Shown here: positions 9,981 to 18,786 of the stretch, one piece after another
Numbering within the stretch: the first letter of the stretch is position 1
Layout: the number at the start of each line of letters is the position of its first letter
From: Vibrio chagasii
GTDB taxonomy: Bacteria > Pseudomonadota > Gammaproteobacteria > Enterobacterales > Vibrionaceae
Assembly (NCBI GenBank): GCA_041879415.1
Contig: CP090851.1
Coordinates: 2,480,001-2,544,000 of the forward strand
Direction: 5' to 3'
DNA length: 64,000 nt
Notes under the pieces: model-generated
The model's input: only the letters and a program-made list of their open reading frames with translations
Told to the model about the DNA's origin: nothing
Database searches by the model: none
Position numbers and translations under genes: made by a program

Positions 9981-11063
9981 TTAACGAACTTTCAGTGTCG
10001 CTAAACCAATCAGTACCAACACCATTGAGATGATCCAAAAGCGCACGATAACACGTGGTTCTGGCCAGCCTTTAAGCTCGTAGTGGTGGTGAATCGGTGC
10101 CATACGGAAAATACGTTGGCCACGTAATTTGTAAGAGCCAACTTGCAGGATTACTGACAAGGTCTCCATTACAAACACGCCACCCATGATCACTAATACC
10201 AACTCTTGACGAACAAGTACCGCAATCACACCTAACGCACCACCCAGAGCTAAAGAGCCAACATCGCCCATGAATACTTGAGCTGGGTAAGTGTTGAACC
10301 ATAGGAAACCAAGACCAGCACCAACGATAGCAGTACATACCACAACCAGTTCAGAGGTGTATGGAATGTATGGGATGTGTAGGTAGGCTGCGAAGTTAAC
10401 GTTACCTGTCGCCCAAGCGATAACAGCAAAACCCGCTGCAACCATAACCGTTGGCATAATCGCCAAGCCATCAAGGCCGTCCGTTAGGTTTACGGCGTTA
10501 CTGGTTCCCACAATAACAAAGTAAGTTAGAACAATGTACAGTAAACCAAGTTGTGGCATCACATCTTTAAAGAAAGGCACCACTAATTGTGTTGCTGCAG
10601 TGTCTTGCCCATGAGCATACAGAGCAAATGCCACTACTAAAGCAATCGCCGACTGCCAGAAGTACTTCCAACGAGCAATCAGACCATCAGTGTTCTTACG
10701 AACAACTTTACGATAATCATCAACAAAACCAACTGCACCGTAACCGCCTAGCACGACAAGCACGGCCCAAACGTAAGGGTTTGATAAATCAGCCCAAAGC
10801 AAGACTGTAATAATGATCGCAGCCAGGATCATCACACCACCCATGGTTGGTGTACCACGTTTGCTGAAGTGAGACTCAGGGCCGTCGTTACGAACAACTT
10901 GGCCAATTTGCAGCATTTGCAGACGCTCAATTAAACGAGGTCCCATCCACAGCGACAGGCATAAAGCCGTCAAAATGCTCGCGATTGCACGAAACGATAA
11001 GTATTCGAACAAACGGAAAAAAGAAAAGTGTGGCTGTAGTAGCTCTGCAAGCCAAATTATCAT
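9981..11063 (-). CDS. mraY: Phospho-MurNAc-pentapeptide transferase MraY
   Basis: Inner-membrane enzyme that moves phospho-MurNAc-pentapeptide onto undecaprenyl phosphate, making lipid I. About ten membrane helices are predicted. The aspartate pair is seen in GFVDDYRKV, the nucleotide motif in [14 protein letters not shown], and the C-terminal histidine cluster in [13 protein letters not shown]. The 360 residues match E. coli exactly. The start overlaps the murF stop by 4 bases (ATGA type), so the two are translationally coupled. Confidence 0.98.
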   Translation of the reverse strand: MIIWLAELLQPHFSFFRLFEYLSFRAIASILTALCLSLWMGPRLIERLQMLQIGQVVRNDGPESHFSKRGTPTMGGVMILAAIIITVLLWADLSNPYVWAVLVVLGGYGAVGFVDDYRKVVRKNTDGLIARWKYFWQSAIALVVAFALYAHGQDTAATQLVVPFFKDVMPQLGLLYIVLTYFVIVGTSNAVNLTDGLDGLAIMPTVMVAAGFAVIAWATGNVNFAAYLHIPYIPYTSELVVVCTAIVGAGLGFLWFNTYPAQVFMGDVGSLALGGALGVIAVLVRQELVLVIMGGVFVMETLSVILQVGSYKLRGQRIFRMAPIHHHYELKGWPEPRVIVRFWIISMVLVLIGLATLKVR

Positions 11064-12433
11064 GAAAAGTTCTCCTTTAAAGCAGCGGCTATTTTACTCA
11101 TTCCTGCACTATTGGCGCCTTTTACCAACAAGGTATGTGGCGTGTTTTCTGGCAAGCTCAAGTGCTGCTCTATGTGCGCGATCATCGCTTCGTGCGTTGC
11201 AAAGTGGGTGCCGTTACACACTTCACTAATCACCTTGGTATCATCACCGTAAGTGAGTACATGCTCAAAAGCGAATGGGGCAGCATATTCACCGACTTGA
11301 CGGTGAAGTGCAAGGCTTTCATCGCCTAATTCAGCCATATTGCCTAAAATCAACCAGCGCTGACCTTTGAAGCTCGACAGCAATTTCGCTGCAGCCTTCA
11401 TTGCCGGTACGCTGGCGTTATAACTGTCATCTATCAGCTTGATATTCTGACTTAATTGTTGAACCTCAACTCGGCCTTTCACAGAGATAAGATTCGCTAA
11501 ACCGCTTTTAATTTCTTCAAGCGTGGCACCGAATTGAATGCTCAGTGCAGCTGCCGCTAATGCGTTTGCCACATTGTGCTGACCAATAATGCCAAGTTCG
11601 ACATCGATGGCACCTTGCGGAGTCTGCATATCAAAGCAAGCTTCACCCTGCTCATTGATGCGAATATTCGTCGCAAAGTAATCTGCAGCATCATCACTTT
11701 CAGAAAAAGTCAGCACGCTTTTATCTGCAAGCACATCATTCCAGAAATCACCGCCATTGCTCTCTAGGTTAACAATAGCAGTATCACCAGCAGCAAGCCC
11801 CTGAAAAATTTCGCCTTTCGCTTGCTTCACACCATCGATAGAACCAAAACCTTCTAAGTGTGCTGCCGCGACATTGTTCACCAACGCAACCTGTGGTTTA
11901 ACAAGCTGAGTGGTGTAAGCAATTTCACCGATGTGATTGGCGCCTAGTTCGATCACTGCGTAGTCGTCGCTTGGCTCACTACGCAGCAGAGTTAACGGTA
12001 CCCCAATATCATTATTGAAGTTACCCGCTGTAAACAACACCTTGCCACGTTGCTGCAAAATGCTCGCAACCATCTCTTTTACTGTCGTCTTGCCGCAGCT
12101 GCCTGTAATCGCCATAGTTGGAACGTTACATTGCTCATGAATCCAAGCACTTAGCTGACCTAAAGCTAGTTTAGTGTCTTCAACAACAACTTGAGTAATA
12201 TTTAGGTCAAGTTTTCGTTCGACTAATAACGCACTCGCATTAGCCTCAACAGCCTGACCGCAAAAATCATGTGCATCAAAACGTTCACCAACAAGAGCAA
12301 CAAACAACGCACCTTCTTCAACAGTGCGAGTGTCGGTAGAAACCGCATTGATCAAACTATTGCTCGATTTGCCAGCCTCTATCAGCTGGCCGCTCACCGC
12401 TGAGCAGATCTGCTCGAGTGATACATCAATCAT
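11060..12433 (-). CDS. murF: UDP-MurNAc-tripeptide--D-Ala-D-Ala ligase MurF
   Basis: Completes the UDP-MurNAc-pentapeptide by adding D-Ala-D-Ala. The Mur ligase order is visible: N-terminal UDP-binding domain, ATP loop [11 protein letters not shown] at about 110-120, central [13 protein letters not shown] (MurF type), [12 protein letters not shown], and a C-terminal domain with [14 protein letters not shown]. The length of 457 is normal (452 in E. coli). It overlaps murE by 1 base and mraY by 4. Confidence 0.97.
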   Translation of the reverse strand: MIDVSLEQICSAVSGQLIEAGKSSNSLINAVSTDTRTVEEGALFVALVGERFDAHDFCGQAVEANASALLVERKLDLNITQVVVEDTKLALGQLSAWIHEQCNVPTMAITGSCGKTTVKEMVASILQQRGKVLFTAGNFNNDIGVPLTLLRSEPSDDYAVIELGANHIGEIAYTTQLVKPQVALVNNVAAAHLEGFGSIDGVKQAKGEIFQGLAAGDTAIVNLESNGGDFWNDVLADKSVLTFSESDDAADYFATNIRINEQGEACFDMQTPQGAIDVELGIIGQHNVANALAAAALSIQFGATLEEIKSGLANLISVKGRVEVQQLSQNIKLIDDSYNASVPAMKAAAKLLSSFKGQRWLILGNMAELGDESLALHRQVGEYAAPFAFEHVLTYGDDTKVISEVCNGTHFATHEAMIAHIEQHLSLPENTPHTLLVKGANSAGMSKIAAALKENFS

Positions 12434-13917
12434 TATGAAATACCTAAAAGTTGTAGCGCAGACTCTCGATCCGAATAGTGTATCGTTTTGTCTTTCAATA
12501 CTTGGTAATCCTCATGGCCTTTACCTGCCAGAAGAATAATGTCGTTATTACCCGCCTGCTCTAAAGCAAACTTAACCGCCTGAAAACGATCGTGTTCAAC
12601 AAAGGCGGCATCAGGCTCACTTAAGCCGGCCAGCATGTCTTTAACAATCAATGCCGGATCTTCGCTGCGAGGGTTGTCATCTGAAATAATAATGTTGTCG
12701 GCGAACTGCTCCGCGGTCACCGCCATCATAGGGCGCTTGCCGGTATCTCGATCACCACCGCAGCCAAAGATTGCCCATAGCTTTCCAGAGCAGTGAACTC
12801 GCAGTGCTGCTAATGCTTTCTCTAGTGCGTCTGGTGTATGCGCGTAATCGACCACTACTTTTGCTTTGTTTGGTACTTGGAACAATTCCATGCGACCAAT
12901 AACCGGTTGCAATTGAGGTGCTGTGTCGATCAAAGTTTGCTTGTCGATGCCTAGTGAAAGTAATGTCGCGAAAGCAACCAATACATTTGATGCGTTGAAC
13001 TGGCCAATTAAAGGAACAGACAGTTGTCCCTGTCCCCAACTGCCATCAAAAGCGAGTTTGATACCTGTCTCTGCATAACCAACATCCGATGCCCATACTG
13101 ACTGCTGGTAACCCGATAACGGAAGCAATGATACGGCTACTGCATTGGACAGATCTGCCATCCAAGCTTTACCGACTTCATCGTCCACATTAATCACAGC
13201 GTGCTTACACTTATGCTGAGTAAACAAGCTCTTCTTAGCCAGTGCGTACTCTTCCATCGTACCGTGGTAATCCAAGTGGTCACGGCTCAGGTTGGTAAAT
13301 ACACCAACCTCAAAGTCCAACGCCTTGACTCGGCCTTGAACCAAACCATGGGACGAGATTTCCATCGCGGTATAAACGGCATTTTCTTCAGCCAACTCAC
13401 TCAGTGTGCGTTGTATTTCAATCGCACTACCAGTCGTATTAGCCGCCGTTTTAAGGTTGTCTAGAAAACCGTTACCCGTGGTGCCCATTACCGCAGAGCG
13501 TTGACCCACTAGGTCTAGCCACTGAGCAATCAATTGAGTGATGGTGGTTTTGCCATTGGTGCCAGTAACGCCAATAAGCTTGGTTGCTTGAGAAGAGTAA
13601 ACATGACCCGCCAGTTCAGAGAGAATTGAATTTAGCTCTGATACATAAATCACCGGCACTTCATTTAACCATTCAACCAAACCATGCACTTTGTCATCGC
13701 TAGCTTGTGCAATAACCGCCTTTGCGCCCTGAGCAACGGCTTTATCGATAAAACGACGACCATCGACTGCGTGCCCTACAATGGCAACAAAAATATCACC
13801 GTCCTTGATGGCACGACTGTCGAGCTCCAATTGCTCAACCGCAATCGACGCTAACTCGGGAGCACTAAAATCTCCCCAAGGAGAAAGTAAAGATGACAGC
13901 GTGAGGCTATTACTCAT
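12433..13917 (-). CDS. murE: UDP-MurNAc-dipeptide--meso-diaminopimelate ligase MurE
   Basis: Adds the third residue of the stem peptide. The ATP loop [13 protein letters not shown] is near residue 113. The substrate motif DDNPRSEDP in the C-terminal domain is the DNPR form that selects meso-diaminopimelate rather than lysine, as expected for a Gram-negative cell. HGLVQGRV and [11 protein letters not shown], typical of MurE, are also present. The 494 residues match E. coli (495). It follows ftsI by 18 bases. Confidence 0.98.
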   Translation of the reverse strand: MSNSLTLSSLLSPWGDFSAPELASIAVEQLELDSRAIKDGDIFVAIVGHAVDGRRFIDKAVAQGAKAVIAQASDDKVHGLVEWLNEVPVIYVSELNSILSELAGHVYSSQATKLIGVTGTNGKTTITQLIAQWLDLVGQRSAVMGTTGNGFLDNLKTAANTTGSAIEIQRTLSELAEENAVYTAMEISSHGLVQGRVKALDFEVGVFTNLSRDHLDYHGTMEEYALAKKSLFTQHKCKHAVINVDDEVGKAWMADLSNAVAVSLLPLSGYQQSVWASDVGYAETGIKLAFDGSWGQGQLSVPLIGQFNASNVLVAFATLLSLGIDKQTLIDTAPQLQPVIGRMELFQVPNKAKVVVDYAHTPDALEKALAALRVHCSGKLWAIFGCGGDRDTGKRPMMAVTAEQFADNIIISDDNPRSEDPALIVKDMLAGLSEPDAAFVEHDRFQAVKFALEQAGNNDIILLAGKGHEDYQVLKDKTIHYSDRESALQLLGIS

Positions 13918-13935
13918 ATTGAATCCTGATTAGCT

Positions 13936-15693
13936 CTATTCTTGAAACTTGTTTTCATCAGCAGGGACATTCAGAATTTGCAGTGCGCCCTTCATGATTT
14001 CGGAAAAAACAGGGGCTGCGACCGAGCCACCATAGTAGAGGTCACCTTGAGGTTCATTGATCATCACAACCAAAGAGACTCTTGGATCACTCACCGGAGC
14101 AACACCAGCGGTATAGGCGAAGTACTCGTCTCCATAACCACCGGAAATCGCTTTTCTAGATGTACCTGTTTTTGCTGCTACTCGGTAACCCGGCACGGCA
14201 GCTCTTGTCGCTGTACCACCCTTTTGGGTTACGCCTTCTAGCATGTTCAAAACCAACTCAGCATTTTCGCGCTTGATGATCTGTTTTGAGAAATCTTGGT
14301 CGTTGCTTTTAACGATATGAATAGGTTCGTAAACACCGTGATTCGCTAACGTCGCATAGGCATGAGCCAATTGAAGTGGAGTAATCGCTAGGCCATAACC
14401 AAAGGATAAGGTCGCAATTTCAAACTTAGACCAGCGTCGACGGTTAGGGAAAATACCGGCAGTTTCACCTACTAGGTTCAGCCCAGACATCTCACCTAGG
14501 CCTACTGAACTGTACATACCCAATAGCGCTTCCAGCGGCATATCCAGTGCTAATTTCGCCACACCGATGTTACTCGACTTCTTAAGGATTAACGCTAAGT
14601 CTGCCTTGCCAACTTTAGAAGTATCACGTACACGGCTACCGCCGATTTGCATGATGCCGTTGCCCGTATCAATTACAGTATCAGCATCCGCGGTACCATT
14701 TTCGAGAGCGGCTAGCACGACAAAAGGCTTAACCGTCGAACCTGGTTCAAAAGCATCAGTAATCACGCGGTTACGCATCTTAAAGCTTTGTAAATCAGCA
14801 CGATTGTTTGGGTTGTAAGACGGCGCGTTGACCATGGCCAAAACCGCCCCCGTTTTTACGTCTAATAAGATAGCAGAGCCAGACGTCGCCTTGTGATCGG
14901 CTACCGCCTGTTTAATCGCTCGATAAGCGATGGCTTGTAAGCGCTGATCGATGGTTAATTCGAGTGGTTTCCCCTCTTCACGCTCTTCTAGTGCAATGTT
15001 TTCAACGACTCGCCCGTAACGGTCTTTACGGATTGTACGTTTACCTGCTTCACCCGTTAGCCACTTATCGTAGCTGCGCTCGACACCTTCTAGGCCGTGT
15101 CCGTCAATTCCGGTCACACCAATAAGATGCGCGCTGACTTCACCGGCTGGGTAATAACGACGAGATTCTGCTTTAAGACCAATACCCACCAGCTTTAAGT
15201 CGCGGATATATTTCGCCATTGCTGGGCTAACTTGTCTTTGTAGGTAGATAAAACGACGGGATTTGTCGCTGGAGATCTTGTTGATCATCGATTGTCGATC
15301 TAAACCGAGTACATCAGCTAGTGCATACCAACGATCAATTTGGGCCATACCATTTTTATCGAAGATGGTTTTCGGGTCAGCCCATACCGCTTCAACAGGC
15401 ACACTAACAGCAAGTGGTTCGCCATTACGGTCTGAAATGATACCGCGGGCAGAAGGAATAGCCTTAACACGTACAGAACGAAGGTCGCCCTGACGAATTA
15501 AGTTATCTGGTTCAATGACTTGGATGTAAGCCACACGACCGACTAGTACAGAAAAGGCAACCAACACAAAAGCAATAACGACGTTGAAACGCCATTTAAT
15601 CAGAATTGGATCCGAGTCCTTTTCGCTCTTCACTCGCTCTTTCGTTGGTTTCTTAACGGCTTTCGCGGGTGCTTTTTCCTTTTTTCCGGTCAT
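13936..15693 (-). CDS. ftsI: Septal peptidoglycan transpeptidase FtsI (PBP3)
   Basis: Class B penicillin-binding protein that cross-links septal peptidoglycan together with FtsW. A lysine-rich cytoplasmic tail (1-33) precedes one membrane anchor (about 36-55) and a pedestal domain. The transpeptidase domain has the acylated serine S319 in EPGSTVKP, with K322, then an SSN motif in KKSSNIGVAK and KTG in AAKTGTSRK. The 585 residues are near E. coli (588). The start overlaps ftsL by 4 bases. E. coli FtsI is trimmed at its C terminus by Prc; I cannot tell whether that holds here. Confidence 0.97.
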   Translation of the reverse strand: MTGKKEKAPAKAVKKPTKERVKSEKDSDPILIKWRFNVVIAFVLVAFSVLVGRVAYIQVIEPDNLIRQGDLRSVRVKAIPSARGIISDRNGEPLAVSVPVEAVWADPKTIFDKNGMAQIDRWYALADVLGLDRQSMINKISSDKSRRFIYLQRQVSPAMAKYIRDLKLVGIGLKAESRRYYPAGEVSAHLIGVTGIDGHGLEGVERSYDKWLTGEAGKRTIRKDRYGRVVENIALEEREEGKPLELTIDQRLQAIAYRAIKQAVADHKATSGSAILLDVKTGAVLAMVNAPSYNPNNRADLQSFKMRNRVITDAFEPGSTVKPFVVLAALENGTADADTVIDTGNGIMQIGGSRVRDTSKVGKADLALILKKSSNIGVAKLALDMPLEALLGMYSSVGLGEMSGLNLVGETAGIFPNRRRWSKFEIATLSFGYGLAITPLQLAHAYATLANHGVYEPIHIVKSNDQDFSKQIIKRENAELVLNMLEGVTQKGGTATRAAVPGYRVAAKTGTSRKAISGGYGDEYFAYTAGVAPVSDPRVSLVVMINEPQGDLYYGGSVAAPVFSEIMKGALQILNVPADENKFQE

Positions 15694-16007
15694 TTCAGTG
15701 TGATCACAACTTCTTTGTCGGAGTCTGGACGTTTCATGTCTAGCTCTCGTTTTGCCGATGCTTGAACGCGACTGTGTTCAGCCAGAGCCGTCTCTTCAAG
15801 CATTAAATTTCGCCATTCATTATCAAGCTGCTCACGCTCACTCAATGCCATGTCTTTTTGCGTGATTGCCTGACGTGACATGTGTGTCGTGAGAACGACC
15901 CCCATCGCGCTCGCGAAGATACAGATAAGCAACACCAATGGGAGTTTACCCACGGAGATCAAATCAAAAAATATTATCTTGGCTAAGTTCGGCTTGGAGG
16001 TCTTCAT
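15690..16007 (-). CDS. ftsL: Cell division protein FtsL
   Basis: Small bitopic protein that forms the FtsQLB complex. A cytoplasmic tail rich in lysine (1-20) is followed by one membrane helix (about 21-41), then a periplasmic coiled coil (about 50-95) rich in E, L and Q with heptad spacing. The length of 105 is close to E. coli FtsL (121). Sequence conservation in this family is low, so the call rests mainly on topology and on its place between rsmH (3-base gap) and ftsI (4-base overlap). Confidence 0.92.
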   Translation of the reverse strand: MKTSKPNLAKIIFFDLISVGKLPLVLLICIFASAMGVVLTTHMSRQAITQKDMALSEREQLDNEWRNLMLEETALAEHSRVQASAKRELDMKRPDSDKEVVITLK

Positions 16008-16010
16008 TGA

Positions 16011-16961
16011 CTATAGCTTTTCTGCGATTCGTAATACTGAGCTACGTGAACGAGTGTTCTCATCCACTTCGCCTTTCGATGGTTTTATCGCTTTGCCTAC
16101 CGGCTTAAGAACAGCACTGCCTAGTGCTTTGATCTGCTCTTCCGTTAAAGGGAGACCGTGAGGCACTTGTGGGCCTTGGCTCTCTTTACGAATAAAGCGC
16201 TTCACCATACGGTCTTCAAGTGAGTGGAAGCTAATAACAGACAGGCGACCCTCTGGGGCAAGAATGCTTGCTGCGCCTTTTAGTGCCGTATCGATCTCTT
16301 CCAATTCACTGTTAATGTAGATACGGAATGCTTGGAAAGCACGTGTTGCTGGGTGCTTTTTCTCTTTGAAGCTTTTTGGTGCGACATCAGAGATAAGCTT
16401 AGCCAACTGACCAGTACGAGTTAATGGCTCATTCTCTTCGTTTTCTTGATAAGCGATGATGCCTTTTGCGATACGACGAGCGTGCTTGTCTTCACCAAAC
16501 TCACGAATCACCCAAGTGATATCATCAAGATCCGCTTCTAGTAGCCACTGAGATACAGGGATGCCCGAAGTTGGGTCCATACGCATATCTAGTGGGCCAT
16601 CTTTCATGAAACTGAAGCCACGTTCAGCGTCATCAAGTTGCGGAGAAGAAACGCCTAAATCCAGCAGAACACCGTCAACTTTACCCACTAAATCATAACG
16701 CTCTGCGTATTCAGCCATACCTGAGAATGGGCCGTGGATGATAGTAAAGCGAGGGTCATCAATTTTTTGTGCTTCTGCAATCGCTTGTGGATCGCGGTCG
16801 ATACTAAATAGTCGTCCATTCTCGCCCAGTTTAGACAGGATTGTACGGCTGTGACCACCACGGCCAAAAGTACCATCGATGTAGGTACCGTCAGGTTTGA
16901 TCGCAAGTCCGTCAATAGATTCGTTAAGCAATACTGAAATATGTTTGAATGCTTCTGTCAT
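16011..16961 (-). CDS. rsmH: 16S rRNA (cytosine1402-N4)-methyltransferase RsmH
   Basis: SAM-dependent methylase that makes m4C1402 in the decoding centre of 16S rRNA; RsmI, encoded nearby at 17859, adds the 2'-O-methyl to the same nucleotide. The SAM loop is [14 protein letters not shown] near residue 29, followed by [18 protein letters not shown] and the C-terminal [16 protein letters not shown], all MraW signatures. The 316 residues equal the family norm (313). It is the first gene of this dcw cluster; no mraZ precedes it. Confidence 0.97.
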   Translation of the reverse strand: MTEAFKHISVLLNESIDGLAIKPDGTYIDGTFGRGGHSRTILSKLGENGRLFSIDRDPQAIAEAQKIDDPRFTIIHGPFSGMAEYAERYDLVGKVDGVLLDLGVSSPQLDDAERGFSFMKDGPLDMRMDPTSGIPVSQWLLEADLDDITWVIREFGEDKHARRIAKGIIAYQENEENEPLTRTGQLAKLISDVAPKSFKEKKHPATRAFQAFRIYINSELEEIDTALKGAASILAPEGRLSVISFHSLEDRMVKRFIRKESQGPQVPHGLPLTEEQIKALGSAVLKPVGKAIKPSKGEVDENTRSRSSVLRIAEKL

Positions 16962-17144
16962 AGTCTTCTCAGTGAGTGGATTGAGCCATTAGTTCGGCAA
17001 TAATTTGTTCTGTTAACGTTTTAGTGTACTGATTTCACGCTGTATCTCCACCATATTGTGTACAGGCTTTGGGAATTTTTGACCCAAGCTCATACCAAGA
17101 TGACGGATTTTAAGGAAATCTAAATAATTTACGTCAATATAAAG
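16962..17144 (-). promoter_or_regulatory. Upstream region of the dcw cluster, no mraZ
   Basis: The 183-base leader between rsmH and the rnpB terminator. There is no reading frame resembling MraZ. A TTGACG box (17132-17137) is followed at 19 bases by TAAAAT, a weak promoter candidate for the cluster. A short dyad TTGGG-N9-CCCAA lies near 17070-17090. Confidence 0.35.
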
Positions 17145-17181
17145 CAAAAAACCCATCACTACCGTTAAGTAATGATGGGTT
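17145..17181 (-). terminator. Intrinsic terminator of rnpB
   Basis: The arms AACCCATCA and TGATGGGTT form a strong stem. On the minus strand it is followed by a T run (plus-strand A run at 17145-17151). It begins about 10 bases after the mature rnpB 3' end. Confidence 0.85.
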
Positions 17182-17189
17182 CTTAAAAT

Positions 17190-17630
17190 GGGTGGAGTTG
17201 ACACATACGCCGGGTTCTGTTCCGCTTGCGCGGCGGTAACCATTCGTCTAGGCCTGCAATCGCTCACAGGCTCAAGCAATCTACCCGCCCCCATACGCGA
17301 GCAACGCAATGTGAGGGCCTATTTGATCTTGCTCCGGGTGGAGTTTACCTTGCTACGAACTGTTACCAGTCGCACGGTGCGCTCTTACCGCACCCTTTCA
17401 GCCTTACCTGTGCCCCTTCCGAAGAAATGAGGCCATCGGCGGTCTTCTCTCTGCTGCACTTGTCGTGGGCTCGCGCCCCCCAGACGTTATCTGGCACCCT
17501 GCTCTATGGAGCCCGGACGTTCCTCCCCTCTGCCAGTCTCCCGAAGGACTTCAACGTCAGTTTCCAGAAGGACCTCAACGTCAGTCTCCCGAAGGACATC
17601 AGCAAAGCAGCGATTACCCGTTCAACTCCG
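17190..17630 (-). ncRNA. rnpB: RNase P RNA (M1 RNA)
   Basis: Catalytic RNA of RNase P, which matures the 5' ends of tRNAs with the RnpA protein. The minus strand carries the class A landmarks in order: GAGGAACGTCCGGGCTCCAT, then CAGGGTGCCAG, GACCGCCGATGGCC, GGTAAGGCTGAAAGGGTGCG, AGAGCGCACCG, CTGGTAACAG, GGTAAACTCCACCCGGAGC, TAGACGAATGG and CAGAACCCGG. The 5' end GGAGTTGA pairs with the 3' TCAACTCC to form P1. At about 441 nt it is longer than E. coli M1 (377). At least 48 nt of the excess is a 24-nt unit present three times in the 5' P3 region. Ends are inferred from P1 pairing, the promoter and the terminator. Confidence 0.95.
17534..17605 (-). repeat. Three tandem 24-nt units inside rnpB
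   Basis: Units at 17534-17557, 17558-17581 and 17582-17605. On the RNA strand each contains GTCCTTC(G/T)GGA(G/A)ACTG. The first and third share the core GTCCTTCGGGAGACTG, which can form a small UUCG-capped hairpin; the second differs at a few bases. The 5' part of the third (promoter-proximal) unit has diverged. The location matches the P3 hairpin of E. coli M1 RNA. Confidence 0.85.
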
Positions 17631-17637
17631 AGGGCGG

Positions 17638-17666
17638 ATTGTATAGAGATTAGTGTGCAGTGTCTA
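17638..17666 (-). promoter_or_regulatory. Strong sigma70 promoter of rnpB
   Basis: Minus-strand TAGACA (17661-17666), a 17-base spacer and TACAAT (17638-17643). The predicted start at about 17630 coincides with the 5' end inferred from P1 pairing. No ribosome binding site follows, as expected for an RNA gene. Confidence 0.75.
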
Positions 17667-17790
17667 GCGAGATCACAAATATGGTGCAAACCAATGATTA
17701 ACTGGTGGGGAATTGACCTAAAGAGCAGATGCGAGTGGCGAGATTCGAGATGAGAACAGAACTAAAAGCGGATTAGAGTGCTGTGTTGAG

Positions 17791-17836
17791 AGATACAGAT
17801 AAAAGGAGCTCATTGCGAGCTCTTTTATCTGTATCT
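17791..17836 (-). terminator. Long hairpin terminator of rsmI
   Basis: A 20-bp stem with one bulged G. The arms are 17791-17811 and 17817-17836, with core GAGCTC and a 5-base loop. It starts about 20 bases after the rsmI stop. The stem is unusually long, and its upper part carries AAAAG / CTTTT, so it can act in either direction. Confidence 0.7.
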
Positions 17837-17858
17837 TTGTTAACTGCTCAAAGAAGCA

Positions 17859-18725
17859 TTAACCATCCAGGTGCTCTAGGCCCCATTTGTACAGCGCGTT
17901 CTTTTTCAGGTTGTAGATTTCTGCAGTCATTGCCGCCGCTTTTTTAAGAGGCAGTTCTTTGGTCAGAATACCTAGCGTGCGAGTCGCTTCATCTGGTAGT
18001 TCTGTGCTCGCTTCTTCGCGGTGACCATGAATCAAGAGAACCATTTCTCCGCGCTTACGGTTTGCGTCCTCCTCAATCCACTCAATCAGCTCACCAAGAG
18101 GCAGACCTTGAATGGTTTCGAAAGTCTTAGTTAACTCACGCGCCAACACAACTTCACGGTCAGGACCTAAGATCTCAAGCATGTCTTGTAGAGAGTCAGA
18201 AATGCGGTGCGGTGATTCGTAAAAGATGCACGTACGCTCTGCTTTCGCGATCTCTAGGAACTTATCTTTACGACCTTTACTCTTTGGTGGCAAAAAGCCT
18301 TCAAAGCTGAAACGATCCGATGGTAAACCTGACGCACTTAACGCGGTAATCACCGCACAAGCACCAGGAAGTGGCACAACTCTCACACCCGCTTGACGAC
18401 ATTGTGATACAAGATGGTAACCTGGGTCACTAATTAAAGGTGTACCCGCATCAGAGACTAATGCGATAGACTGACCTTCTAATAACTTTTCGACTAGAAC
18501 TTGAGCTTTAGTTTGTTCATTATGATCATGTAAAGCGAACGTTCTGGTTGATATATTGAAGTGAGCAAGCAGCTTACCCGTGTGGCGTGTGTCTTCGGCT
18601 GCAATAACATCGACACTTGATAAAATTTCAATTGCTCTTTGAGTGATATCTCCCAAATTTCCGATTGGGGTAGGCACAATGTAGAGAGTTGGGCTCTCTG
18701 TGAGCAAGGTTTTGTTATCTGTCAT
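17859..18725 (-). CDS. rsmI: 16S rRNA (cytidine1402-2'-O)-methyltransferase RsmI
   Basis: Adds the ribose methyl group to C1402 of 16S rRNA, the partner modification to RsmH. It has the tetrapyrrole methylase fold: N-terminal [14 protein letters not shown], then [26 protein letters not shown] and [13 protein letters not shown], and later FYESPHRI. The 288 residues match E. coli (286). It is a single gene, divergent from lpoA with 61 bases between them. TTGTTT and TAATAT 17 bases apart (18726-18754) in that gap could serve lpoA. Confidence 0.95.
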   Translation of the reverse strand: MTDNKTLLTESPTLYIVPTPIGNLGDITQRAIEILSSVDVIAAEDTRHTGKLLAHFNISTRTFALHDHNEQTKAQVLVEKLLEGQSIALVSDAGTPLISDPGYHLVSQCRQAGVRVVPLPGACAVITALSASGLPSDRFSFEGFLPPKSKGRKDKFLEIAKAERTCIFYESPHRISDSLQDMLEILGPDREVVLARELTKTFETIQGLPLGELIEWIEEDANRKRGEMVLLIHGHREEASTELPDEATRTLGILTKELPLKKAAAMTAEIYNLKKNALYKWGLEHLDG

Positions 18726-18786
18726 TTGTTTACCATCACTTCAACGATTAATATAGATACAAATTTATACGGAATTTAAAGAACTC

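Noticed and set aside
17534..17605. Possible CRISPR array from the 24-base repeats
   Set aside because: The units are directly adjacent with no spacers and lie inside rnpB.
17226..17753. Plus-strand open frame of 175 codons over rnpB
   Set aside because: It is antisense to RNase P RNA and has no ribosome binding site or protein-like conservation; the RNA explains the sequence.
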